Shown here: piece by piece, positions 53,434-61,635 of the stretch
How positions within the stretch are numbered: position 1 is the stretch's first letter
Layout of the letters: the number at the start of each line of letters is the position of its first letter
Source of the DNA: Planctomycetota bacterium
GTDB taxonomy: Bacteria; Planctomycetota; PUPC01; JACPCR01
Length of the DNA stretch: 64,000 bases
Assembly (NCBI GenBank): GCA_016179685.1
Contig: JACPCR010000054.1
Coordinates: 148,369-212,368, forward strand
Direction: 5' to 3'
Program-made: the position numbers and the translations under genes
Notes under the pieces: generated by a model
Database searches by the model: none
The model's input: only the letters and a program-made list of their open reading frames with translations
What the model was told of the DNA's origin: nothing

Positions 53434-54864
53434 CTACCGGCCTCGCCCCTCGGTGTCCGCAGTCGATCGGGCCTGGCCGCCCTCCTCTCCGGCCGCGTCC
53501 GCCTCAATTCGGAAGAAGTAGACCTGAGACTTGCGCTCGATGGATTCAGTATCCCCCTTCGAATCGGTGAAAGAACCCATGACGATGCCGTCGCTGGTCA
53601 CGACCCTCGACCCTCCGATGGCGTAGGCATTGAAACGCTGCACGCTGCGGGCGTGATCCCGCCAGGAGTCTCCGTTATCGCGGCTGACCAGGCAGACGAG
53701 GCGGCCCTCCACGTCTCTCCCCGTGCAAAACAACAGGGGATTCTTCTGGCCTGTCCCCCGGGCGAAGAAGCCGTCCAGCCCGTGGATGGCATACTCGCCT
53801 CCGCTGAAAATCGGCTGGAAATCGATTTCCCGGCGGCCCGTCGCCAGGTCGTACCGCACATAATGCTGCCGCGGGCGCTGATGCTGGGCCAGGTACAGGA
53901 AATGGACCTTCCCGGCGTTCACGATGAAGGAGGAGAGCCACGTATGGACCCAGAACTCGTCATCGAGCGTGATCCGTGTGGCCTGCCCCTCCTGATCGGC
54001 AGCCACCGGAAGGGATAGGCTGCGCCCGTCCAGGGCCTGCCATGTCCGTCCCGCATCCCCCGAAAGCATGTGATGGATATCCCAGTAAAGATACCGCCCA
54101 TCTCTCTGCGTCGTCCATGCCGCATGGAGAATGCCGCCCTCGGTCAGGAAAAGCTGGGGATATTGAAGTCCCGCCATGTCGCCGCGCTGCAGCACCCGGT
54201 AGGTGTCCAGAACGTTGCCGTCCAAACCGATGACGGCGAGCCTCCCCCTCTGAGAGAGGTAGAACAATCGCTCCCCACGAGCGTCCATGACCATGGCACA
54301 CTTGTCTCTCCCCTCGCCGGCCATCCGGCTGATCGCCGGACCGCGGAACTGCTTCTCCGCCATGAAGCGATACAGGTAGGCATCGTGATCCTCCAAGTCC
54401 GGCCGCATGAGATAAATGTTGCCCTTTGAGTCCGTCTCCAGAATGGGCGGGCACGTCGCATGCCTGCCTTCGAACAGGACCGAAAACGAGTCCCCGCCAT
54501 CGGTGCTCCGGAGAAGCCGCCAGGTGTACGTCGTGTCCTCCTCATTCCGCGAATGGACGTAAGCCATGAAAAGGCCATACGGGTTCGCGACGACCTTCTG
54601 GTTATAGCTCTGGACGGTGGCTGAAGGCGAAGCCGCATCGTCCACGCACACGAGGCGGATTCCGGGCCGGTGCGGCAAGCCCTCGGGCACCGTCTCGGCA
54701 GCCCATGTCCCTGACGCCACGAGGGCTGCCAGAAGAGCGAGCCCGATCAGACGGACGCCAGTGGCCCTGACGCCAGGGTGGCGGCGCTCCCAGAGAGCGA
54801 GCCCGGGCAGACGGACGCCGGGCTGCTGGCTTGAGCCCCCTTCACGTGATTTTTTGGAATACAT
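53434..54864 (-). CDS. Sialidase-like BNR-repeat secreted protein
   Basis: From ATG 54864 the product is about 476 residues. It has Asp-box (BNR) signatures RSTDGGDSFS, LSGDAGRTWQ and SRDNGDSWRD spread through a beta-propeller-like body (for example YNQKVVANPYGLFMAYVHS, TWTTQ-like AAWTTQRDGRYLYW). A hydrophobic stretch RLIGLALLAALVASGTWAAE is the signal peptide, but it lies about 50 residues in, behind a duplicated 20-residue segment; the real start may be an unusual codon nearer to it. It overlaps the methyltransferase gene by about 23 bases. It resembles exo-sialidases in fold, but the catalytic arginine triad is not evident, so the activity is unknown. Confidence 0.75.
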   Translation of the reverse strand: MYSKKSREGGSSQQPGVRLPGLALWERRHPGVRATGVRLIGLALLAALVASGTWAAETVPEGLPHRPGIRLVCVDDAASPSATVQSYNQKVVANPYGLFMAYVHSRNEEDTTYTWRLLRSTDGGDSFSVLFEGRHATCPPILETDSKGNIYLMRPDLEDHDAYLYRFMAEKQFRGPAISRMAGEGRDKCAMVMDARGERLFYLSQRGRLAVIGLDGNVLDTYRVLQRGDMAGLQYPQLFLTEGGILHAAWTTQRDGRYLYWDIHHMLSGDAGRTWQALDGRSLSLPVAADQEGQATRITLDDEFWVHTWLSSFIVNAGKVHFLYLAQHQRPRQHYVRYDLATGRREIDFQPIFSGGEYAIHGLDGFFARGTGQKNPLLFCTGRDVEGRLVCLVSRDNGDSWRDHARSVQRFNAYAIGGSRVVTSDGIVMGSFTDSKGDTESIERKSQVYFFRIEADAAGEEGGQARSTADTEGRGR

Positions 54865-55657
54865 ACTGGTTACAGCCCCAACCACCGCCGGCTGTCTTCA
54901 AATTCTGCAAAGCAAAACCCTTTTTGAACAAGGGTACGACGACCTGTTCGAGCTTGGCGACTTCGAACGGCAGGCCGCCGCACCAATCGACCCAATCGTG
55001 CCAGGCCGACATGCCGCGCTCCATCTTCTTCTGTTTCCAGTCGCGAATCGGGAGGGGGTTCTGTCCCCTCAAGAGGCGTGCGAAGGCATACCGAGATTCG
55101 AAGAAAGAGGCAATGAGGAAGACCAGCAACGGCCTCATGAACCGCGGGAGGCGATGATACCCCTGTTTAATTCGAAGCCATCTCCTGCTGGCGCCTCCCT
55201 GGTCGTTGTAGATGGCAATAAAATAAATTCCACCCTTCTTGACCAGATGGGAAGTCAGCTCGATGCCTCTGAACAGGTCACCCGTGTGATGGAGCACGCC
55301 CCAAGCGTAGACGAGGTCGAACTGACCGAGGCCGTTCAAGTAATCTTCATCGAGCGCCGAACCGGGCTCGATCTTCCAGGACTCACCGCCGGGATAGTAA
55401 CGGCGTTTCAATTCTTCCGTGCAGGCCACGCACTGCGGATCATAATCGAAGGAGAGGACCGCCGCGCCGAGTCGCATGGCCGCCAGGCTCATCAACCCAC
55501 TGCCGGAACCGACGTCCAGGAAGGTCTTGCCGTTCAGACTGTTGACTTCCAGCAGCTCCTTCAGCGAATTCTGCGCTCCTCGAATACGCTCGTCGTCCAG
55601 CGTGGTGAGGAAGGCTTTCCAATTGTCGCCGAACTGAAATCTCTCTTCTGGCGTCAT
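54842..55657 (-). CDS. Class I SAM-dependent methyltransferase
   Basis: The 271-residue product has motif I FLDVGSGSGLMSLAAMRLGA near 46-60, an acidic motif II VLSFDYDPQC, motif IV FDLVYAWGVLHHTGDL and a typical seven-strand layout. It methylates an unknown small molecule or glycan. Its stop overlaps the start region of the sialidase-like gene, so the two are probably co-transcribed, methyltransferase first. Confidence 0.9.
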   Translation of the reverse strand: MTPEERFQFGDNWKAFLTTLDDERIRGAQNSLKELLEVNSLNGKTFLDVGSGSGLMSLAAMRLGAAVLSFDYDPQCVACTEELKRRYYPGGESWKIEPGSALDEDYLNGLGQFDLVYAWGVLHHTGDLFRGIELTSHLVKKGGIYFIAIYNDQGGASRRWLRIKQGYHRLPRFMRPLLVFLIASFFESRYAFARLLRGQNPLPIRDWKQKKMERGMSAWHDWVDWCGGLPFEVAKLEQVVVPLFKKGFALQNLKTAGGGWGCNQYVFQKIT

Positions 55658-55702
55658 TCGCGATAGTTTACACCGACCGGAGACTGCGGACTACAGCCTC
55701 CG

Positions 55703-55751
55703 AGCAGATCCGTTCAGAAAGCGTGCGGCGCTATTTCTGAACTGATCTGCT
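55703..55751. promoter_or_regulatory. Hairpin just upstream of an unknown gene
   Basis: Arms 55703-55720 and 55734-55751 pair at 17 of 18 positions (agcagatc..gttcagaaa with tttctgaac..gatctgct). It stands 9 bases before the start at 55760 and between two divergent genes, so it could be a leader hairpin. The gttcagaa core is shared with the terminator at 53392-53433. Confidence 0.5.
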
Positions 55752-55759
55752 AGAATCCT

Positions 55760-57286
55760 GTGACCATGCCACGGGGTGTAGACTCTTCCAGTCAAGTCGC
55801 GCGACATCGCCAGCCGGACCGATGGGAAGCCCGGCGCTACCATCACCGTCAGGAAAAGGGCCGTGAACGGTTTTTCGACGGTGATGAGTGCATTTTTGAG
55901 GTTGATCTGCAGGGCTGCTGCATCCGATACGGGCGGCTTCGGCCCGGGGCCGAACCCTTGATCGGCGGACACGGCCGGGCCGACGGCTGGCGTCTCTGGT
56001 GGGGCCGGAGCAATTTCTACCTGCCTGCGCGGGCTGAGGAGTTTTGCATCGGGGCTGTGGGCCCCGAACAGATCACTTTGGCCTTGACCACGGTGGACAC
56101 CGAGGGCATTCGGACGCGGACTCTCCTGAGCGTGGGTTATTCCCTGACGCTGGTGAGCTACGTCTATACCTTTGATCAGACGCTTCAAGTGCCCGAATCG
56201 AAGCTGTGGCACGGGACCGCCTCGGGGATGTACCTGGGCGTCGAGTACTGCAATTTCTGGCCCAGCGGGTCGTTCCATCACGCCACAGCCGGACCCGTTG
56301 AGACGCCCGACCTGGAGCCCCATCAGCGCGGCTATTACGGACGCGAGCGATGGCAGTGGATGCTCGTCGAGGAGTCCCCCGGCCGCTTCGTCGCCGTGGC
56401 CATCAACCGGCTCACGCGGACCGTGTCCGAGAACATGCGGCCTTGCGACGGCGGCCTCTTTCTCCTGGCCGAGGAAGGGGTAGGCAACCCGACGCTCCAG
56501 TTCCTCGGGGACACGGGCCGTCGCACGATCCTGGGGCTGTGTCACGCGATCTTCGACGTGCACGTCAGCCTGGCCGAGCTGGGCCGGATCGCGCCCGGCC
56601 GCCTCCTCTCCGCCCGATACCGGCTCTTCGATACGACTCCTGAGGACGCCCGGGCCCTCCGTGAAAAAGCCGAGGTGGTCCGTGAGCTCGTCCCCTGGTT
56701 GGAACGCCGCTTCCTGCTGCCCCGGGCCGTCATCCCAGGCATCAATCGCTTCGACGAGCCGGTCCCTCCCTATGAACCCTCCGGCTCGCGTTTCTGGCGT
56801 CCCGTCCATGGGGACTACCAGGCCTCGGCGGAGGAATCGCCGCGGAACGCCGGCATGTACCGCGCCCACGCGATATGGGACCGAAGCGCCCATCAGCTCG
56901 TCATGAGGTCGCCCTGGACCACTTTCCTCGGCTGGGGCCTCTATGGGGCCAACTTCATCCCGGTCACGCCGGGACGCCGTTATTCCTTCCGGGCGAAGGC
57001 GGACCTCGAAGAGGTTTGCGGCGATGGGCTCGTTCTGGCCTACTGTTTTTTTCATTCACGCCTCGACGAGAAGGGCGAGGCAACTCGCCCGCCCGACCCG
57101 GTGGAGAGCCGGCCAGTGTCCGGCAGCGGCCGGGGCCTCGAGCTCGTGCTCGAGACGACGCCAGCGCCCGACTGCAAGGTGCTCCATGGCGGCGTCCCCT
57201 TCCACTACAACCTTCTGGACTTCTGGCTCGTGCTCAAAGGCAAGGGATGCGCGCGGGTCTCGGAAGTCGAGATCATGGAAACGTAG
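55760..57286 (+). CDS. Hypothetical protein in a carbohydrate gene context
   Basis: The 508-residue product starts at GTG 55760 or ATG 55766 and has no signal peptide. It is rich in aromatics and beta-strand-like pieces (WRLWWGRSNFYLP, VEYCNFWPSGSFHHATAG, GYYGRERWQWMLVEESPGRFVAVAINR) and a C-terminal segment like a carbohydrate-binding fold (YGANFIPVTPGRRYSFRAKAD). I recognise no named family. Neighbours are a methyltransferase/sialidase-like pair and a DUF1501 gene. Good protein-like composition argues that it is real. Confidence 0.7.
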   Translation: MTMPRGVDSSSQVARHRQPDRWEARRYHHRQEKGRERFFDGDECIFEVDLQGCCIRYGRLRPGAEPLIGGHGRADGWRLWWGRSNFYLPARAEEFCIGAVGPEQITLALTTVDTEGIRTRTLLSVGYSLTLVSYVYTFDQTLQVPESKLWHGTASGMYLGVEYCNFWPSGSFHHATAGPVETPDLEPHQRGYYGRERWQWMLVEESPGRFVAVAINRLTRTVSENMRPCDGGLFLLAEEGVGNPTLQFLGDTGRRTILGLCHAIFDVHVSLAELGRIAPGRLLSARYRLFDTTPEDARALREKAEVVRELVPWLERRFLLPRAVIPGINRFDEPVPPYEPSGSRFWRPVHGDYQASAEESPRNAGMYRAHAIWDRSAHQLVMRSPWTTFLGWGLYGANFIPVTPGRRYSFRAKADLEEVCGDGLVLAYCFFHSRLDEKGEATRPPDPVESRPVSGSGRGLELVLETTPAPDCKVLHGGVPFHYNLLDFWLVLKGKGCARVSEVEIMET

Positions 57287-57378
57287 CCAAGCTCCTGCCT
57301 CGAATGGACCTGTTTGCGCCGACCTGTCCGCCGGAGCGCAATGCGTGAAGGCGAAGGGTGAGGTCACCCGAGACGCGA

Positions 57379-58809
57379 TCAGATCAATTCGGACATCGCT
57401 TCTCCGGTCTTGTCGACGATGCGGACCGGCCGACCTTCCGGCGTGTACAGCTCCTGCTTCAGGTCCAGCCCGGCCAACGTGAAGAAGGTGGCAAAAAGGT
57501 CCGCCACGGACACGGGTCGGTCGGCGACTTCGCCGCCGCGCTCGTCGGTCTTCCCGACGACCTGTGCGCCGCGGATGCCGCCGCCGGCGAGGGCGATGGA
57601 GAAGGCGGTGGAATGGTGGTCGCGCCCGCGATTCTCGTTGATCTCCGGCGTCCGGCCGAACTCGCCCATCCAGATCACCAGAGTGGATTCCAGCAGGCCC
57701 CGGGCCCTGAGGTCCCGAAGCAAAGTGGAGAAGGCGGCGTCGACACGATGGAGAAGAGCCTCGTGGTCCCTGAAATTCTCCTCGTGGGTGTCCCAGCCCG
57801 GGAGCGAGACCTCGACGAACTGGACGCCTTGCTCGACGAGCCGGCGGGCCAGAAGGCACGCCTGGCCGAAGGAGTCGCGCTCGCCTTCGAGCATTCCATA
57901 CGCGTCCCGGAGCGCCTCCGATTCCTTGTCCAGGTTCAGCGTTTCCAGGAATCGCCCGCTCAGGTAGCGCGTGGCCTGGGCCTGCAGCTCCTGCTGAACT
58001 TCAGAAAGGTCCCCCAGTCGCCGGCCGAACCGCTTCTCGTAGCCGGAAAGCCAGCGGATACGCTGCCGGAACTCCGCATCATCCACTCCCTCCGGAAAGC
58101 TCAACGTCACGGGTACCTGCCCACCGCTGCCCAGGGTGAACGGCGCGAACCGGTCGCCCAGGAATCCGCCGCCGAACCGGCTGGAGTTGGCATCGCCATA
58201 GACGTCGCCGAGAAAGACATAAGGAGGGAGCTCGGCGCTTTCCTCCTGGACGAGGTGGGCGAGCATCGAGCCCATCGCGGGATGCTCGACGGACTCCTCC
58301 GGCGGGTAACCCGTGTGCATCAGATAATTGGCGAGGCCGTGGTCTGCAATAGGCGACGTGACGGAGCGGATGACGGCGATCTCCCGGGCTTCCTTGGCGA
58401 GATTCGGCAGATGCTCGCAGACCCGAAGGCCCGATACCGCCGTGCGGATGGCCTGGAAGGGACCACCCTCGTCCCGGCCAGGCTTGGGATCGAAGGAATC
58501 GATATGGCTGGCCCCCCCGTCCATCCAGAGAAGAATGCAGGATCGCATCCTGGCCTTTGGATCGGTTTCCTCGGAGCGGGCGCGGATGCCGCCCGCCAGC
58601 CAGAGGGAGAGAGTGCCCTTGAGAGACAGGTTGAGAAAGCTCCGTCGAGTACACGATTCGTGAAGAGGTCCCGGCGCGCCGCAATGGGGTTCGATCGGCA
58701 GGTCGGGAATGCCACGCTGGCCGCAGGGATCGTGGAGTCCTCTCGGCGCGCCGCGGCGAGGTTCGAGCGACGGGTCCGGAAATGAATCTCGATGGCAGGA
58801 GCAAGGCAT
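57379..58809 (-). CDS. DUF1501 protein with Tat-like signal
   Basis: The 476-residue product carries a twin-arginine-like CTRRSFLNLSLKG at about residues 53-65 and the DUF1501 body: CILLWMDGGASHIDSFDPKP, ARMRS-type start, VIRSVTSPIADHGLANYLMHTG, VEVSLPGWDTHEENF, IWMGEFGRTPEIN and GGIRGAQVVGKTD. DUF1501 is related to alkaline-phosphatase/sulfatase folds and is nearly always paired with DUF1549/DUF1553 proteins in planctomycetes. The Tat motif lies unusually far in, behind about 50 residues with an internal near-duplicate (PSLEPRRGAPRGLHDP, LPIEPHCGAPGPLHES). The partner gene lies directly upstream on the same strand. Confidence 0.93.
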   Translation of the reverse strand: MPCSCHRDSFPDPSLEPRRGAPRGLHDPCGQRGIPDLPIEPHCGAPGPLHESCTRRSFLNLSLKGTLSLWLAGGIRARSEETDPKARMRSCILLWMDGGASHIDSFDPKPGRDEGGPFQAIRTAVSGLRVCEHLPNLAKEAREIAVIRSVTSPIADHGLANYLMHTGYPPEESVEHPAMGSMLAHLVQEESAELPPYVFLGDVYGDANSSRFGGGFLGDRFAPFTLGSGGQVPVTLSFPEGVDDAEFRQRIRWLSGYEKRFGRRLGDLSEVQQELQAQATRYLSGRFLETLNLDKESEALRDAYGMLEGERDSFGQACLLARRLVEQGVQFVEVSLPGWDTHEENFRDHEALLHRVDAAFSTLLRDLRARGLLESTLVIWMGEFGRTPEINENRGRDHHSTAFSIALAGGGIRGAQVVGKTDERGGEVADRPVSVADLFATFFTLAGLDLKQELYTPEGRPVRIVDKTGEAMSELI

Positions 58810-58867
58810 GGCGAAAACCTCCTAGTAGACGAGTGAGCAAGTGCACCCGCACTGGCTAGCTCATCTA

Positions 58868-60514
58868 CTAATGGTTGTAGCCGAATTCGGTGGAATTGAG
58901 CAGGACCCAAAAGAGCCGCTGATACGACTCCACGTCGTCCGGCGTGTCTTTGAGCAGATCGAAAAAATAGGCCCGTTCTCCGTCCGTGGGGTAGCGGGAA
59001 AGCGCACAAAGAAAAAGCCAGTCGATGCGTTCCTCCGGCTTCTCGATGTTGCCCATGACGCCCTGGAGCTGCCAGCCGACGAGCAGGCCGTGGGAGACCA
59101 GGGAACTGTTGAATCGCAGAAGGACGGATTCGATGGGCGAAGTCACATTGAACTCGTAGAGGTAATCCGTCTCACTCATGGTGATGGCCACCTCGCCGGG
59201 CGACTCGCCGCCGGACTCCGCGGTGGACGATTCGGCGGGCTGATCTTCCGCGGTCTCGGGGTTTTCCATTTCCGAGTTTTCGGTCGCCGCCAGGGTGGCT
59301 ACCTCCTTCCTGTCGTACTCGATGCCGGTGGCCTGGGCGATCGACAGAAAGAGCTGCTGGTTGGTCATGCGCCGGCGGGGCGCTGCGGCGAAAAGCTCCT
59401 CCTTGGGCCGGTCGCCGTCCGTATGGCAGTCGAGTGAGTAGGCCCGGCTGGCGGTGATCAACCGGATCAGGGGCTTGAGCCGGAAGCCGTGATCGGCGAA
59501 GTCGCGAACGAGGCGATTGAAGAGCTCCGGGTGGCTGGGCTTCGCCCCTTCGGTGAGACTATCGACCGGATGGATGAATCCCCGGCCCATGAAGTGGGAC
59601 CAGATGCGGTTCACTTGAGCACGGGCAAACCATGGATTCTGGTGCGAGGCGATCCACCGGGCGAGGAGGCGACGCCGGTGCTGCGTCTCCACCGCGGGCT
59701 CTGGCGCGGCGAGGAATCGGGCCGGGAGGACCTTCGGATGCTGGCCCGAGGGCAGGCGGTCCACCTCGCCTTCCGCTTCCTCGTAGACGCGGTATCGGTC
59801 GTATTCGGACCCGTCTCCGTCGGTGAACTTTTCGCCTTGTTCGCTGTAACCGATGGCAGTCCGACCGTAGAAGGCGGCATAGCTCCAAAAATCCTCCGTC
59901 TTCCAGCGGTCGAACGGATGGTGATGACACTGGGCGCAGCGGATTTGGACGCCGAGGAAAATGCGGGCCGTGGCGGCGGCAAGGTCCTGGGGATCCCTCC
60001 ACCGGTAATTGAAGAACACGGCGGGCTTCCGGTCGATCCAACCGTCCGCGCTGAGAATTTCGTACGCTAGCCTGTCGAGAGGCTTGTCTTTCAAGAACGC
60101 CTGTCGGAGGTATTCCTGGAAAAGGTAGAAACCGTAGGAGCGGTCAGCGATGGCCTTGCCGATGAGGACCTGGGAATAGAGGCCGGCCCAGTAGCCGGCA
60201 AATTCCTCGCTCTGAAGCATCTCGTCCGTTTTCCGGGCCCGTTTGTTGGGCGACTCGCCAGCGAGGAATTCGGCGGCTTCTGTCGGGTCTGGTACGCGGC
60301 CCCGGAGATCGAGCGAAAGCCGGCGGAGAAACTCCGCATCATTGGCCGGAGATGATGGCGTCACGTGTTCCCGTTTCCAGCCAGCAGAGATCAGACGATC
60401 GACGTCTGCGGTGGTGAGGCGAGGCGAGGCGAGTGAGAGCCGTGGGGCGACCGTTTGGATGGCCTGGCCGGCAAGAAGAAGCAGGCTGATCAAGAGAAAT
60501 CGGGGATACCGCAT
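58868..60514 (-). CDS. DUF1549/DUF1553 protein with CxxCH motif
   Basis: The 548-residue product starts with a signal peptide (MRYPRFLLISLLLLAGQAIQ), then DUF1549 (DAEFLRRLSLDLRGRVPDPTEAAEF, about 55-250) with heme-type CAQCHHHPFDRWKTEDFW near 194-211, then a spacer with acidic repeats and DUF1553 (RRRLLARWIASHQNPWFARAQVNRIW, and ending ALSRYPTDGERAYFF, LFWVLLNSTEFGYNH). It lacks the N-terminal PSCyt1 cytochrome domain present in many homologues. This PSD1-type protein pairs with DUF1501; the function is unknown, possibly periplasmic electron transfer or sulfated-glycan use. It begins a two-gene operon. Confidence 0.94.
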   Translation of the reverse strand: MRYPRFLLISLLLLAGQAIQTVAPRLSLASPRLTTADVDRLISAGWKREHVTPSSPANDAEFLRRLSLDLRGRVPDPTEAAEFLAGESPNKRARKTDEMLQSEEFAGYWAGLYSQVLIGKAIADRSYGFYLFQEYLRQAFLKDKPLDRLAYEILSADGWIDRKPAVFFNYRWRDPQDLAAATARIFLGVQIRCAQCHHHPFDRWKTEDFWSYAAFYGRTAIGYSEQGEKFTDGDGSEYDRYRVYEEAEGEVDRLPSGQHPKVLPARFLAAPEPAVETQHRRRLLARWIASHQNPWFARAQVNRIWSHFMGRGFIHPVDSLTEGAKPSHPELFNRLVRDFADHGFRLKPLIRLITASRAYSLDCHTDGDRPKEELFAAAPRRRMTNQQLFLSIAQATGIEYDRKEVATLAATENSEMENPETAEDQPAESSTAESGGESPGEVAITMSETDYLYEFNVTSPIESVLLRFNSSLVSHGLLVGWQLQGVMGNIEKPEERIDWLFLCALSRYPTDGERAYFFDLLKDTPDDVESYQRLFWVLLNSTEFGYNH

Positions 60515-60711
60515 GGAGAGTCGATTTTTCCAGACATGAAGCGGCGAAGATACATGAACAGGTTTCGGCTATCGGGTTTCAGGTCTCAGGTGTGAATAGT
60601 CATTAGTGACCTGAAACCTGAACCTGTGTGCTTCAGCCGTCGGGGCATGGCGATAGGCAAATCTCATTCCCGGCCGACGGACATGAATAGCCAGGCATTA
60701 ACCCGAGTTTC

Positions 60712-60874
60712 TTACAAGGCGTACCCGCACGATCGATATTCGCCTGTGCAGCGATCCGTTGCAATGCACGCTTCAAGGCGCCCTTCCTGACACCTCGATT
60801 CGGGTTGGCCCTGAGTGAGAACGACGCAAGTCGTTTGAGTCGAAGCCCGCAGGGCGCATTTCGAACACATCGTG
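60712..60874 (-). repeat. Dispersed repeat family R1, copy C
   Basis: Reverse complement aligns with 3333-3499 end to end, with shared cacaggcgaatatcgatcg, cgtcgttctcactcaggg and ttcgaaatgcgccctgcg blocks. The surrounding sequence is not shared, so the unit is about 165 bp. Confidence 0.7.
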
Positions 60875-60987
60875 TGAGTAATGCAGGCTGGAGGACCAGA
60901 GAGCCGAAGTCTGAAGTCAAATGCCCCAAAGGGGCGAGATAATGGTTTCTCAGGAGGTAACTGCTGTCCTCTTCTCCGCACAAAACA

Positions 60988-61278
60988 TCAGGAAATGTAG
61001 TTTGGAGAACTTTTAGAGACACCTCCAGTTAAGTCTAGAGGGCATCGCCTTGTTCTCAATAAGGTCTCGGAACGACCGGCCGCGTCCGTCCCCTCCGAAA
61101 GCTCGCCGTAGATGCTCGCCCGCAGTATGGCCCCAGAGATGACGTCTTCTGCCAGCGGTTCGATGGCCCCCACAACGGCCAGCTCCGCCGGCACGTCCAT
61201 GATGACCGTGGTGGTGAAGGCACCCGGAAGGAGGGCCGCGGGCCAGAGGAGAAAGCCAAACCTGACGCCCTTCCACAC
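60988..61278 (-). pseudogene. C-terminal fragment of a small membrane protein
   Basis: A 96-codon frame from GTG 61278 begins with two hydrophobic helices (VRFGFLLWPAALLPGAFTTTV, and AELAVVGAIEPLAEDVISGAILRASIYGE), the pattern of the last part of a common four-helix membrane protein. The helices normally before it are missing; a stop precedes the GTG and element R2 begins about 57 bases further upstream. It is probably a truncated remnant, although a short functional protein is possible. Confidence 0.45.
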
Positions 61279-61335
61279 GCCGCGGCCGGGAATTCCGTTC
61301 TAAAGAAGGAGCTCGAATTGTTCCTGAGAAGCCTT

Positions 61336-61540
61336 AGAGTCTTAAGGTATAACTTCTCCGCGCCCCGCACCGCGCCCACGACGTGGGCACCCGGCGGGCA
61401 CCCGGCGGAGATGTCGAAAGGTGTCAGGTGTCGGGTGTCAGTTGCTTCCTGATACCCGACACCTGACACCTTTCCCAGCCCTGCTGGGTTGCGGGCTTCG
61501 CCCGCCTTAGAGTCTCAGGGTGCAACTTCTTCGCGCCACG
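61336..61540 (-). repeat. Element R2, copy 4, plus the end of a fifth copy
   Basis: Reverse complement opens with gaagaagttgcaccctgagactct (an R2 end), runs directly into aaggcgggcgaagcccgc (an R2 start), then heptamers, cacctttc, gccgggtgcccgccgggtgcccacg, gcgcggagaagttataccttaagactct. This shows the exact junction between R2 units and fixes both termini. Confidence 0.75.
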
Positions 61541-61635
61541 CGGAGACCTTTTCAAAGTGGATTTCTCCTCTTTTGCTGTCCGCCTCCCGCAGGAATCCCG
61601 TTGGGAGAAGCGGACGCCCAGGGAGAGGCGGCGCG

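Larger units (their letters stand above)
60515..61635. other. Repeat-rich region with a gene fragment
   Basis: About 1.1 kb without an intact gene. In order: heptamer-like ggtttcaggtctcagg at 60565-60580, R1 copy C (60712-60874), a fragment of a small membrane protein (60988-61278) and R2 copy 4 (61336-61540). Frames through this region are short and low-quality except for the fragment. Confidence 0.6.
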
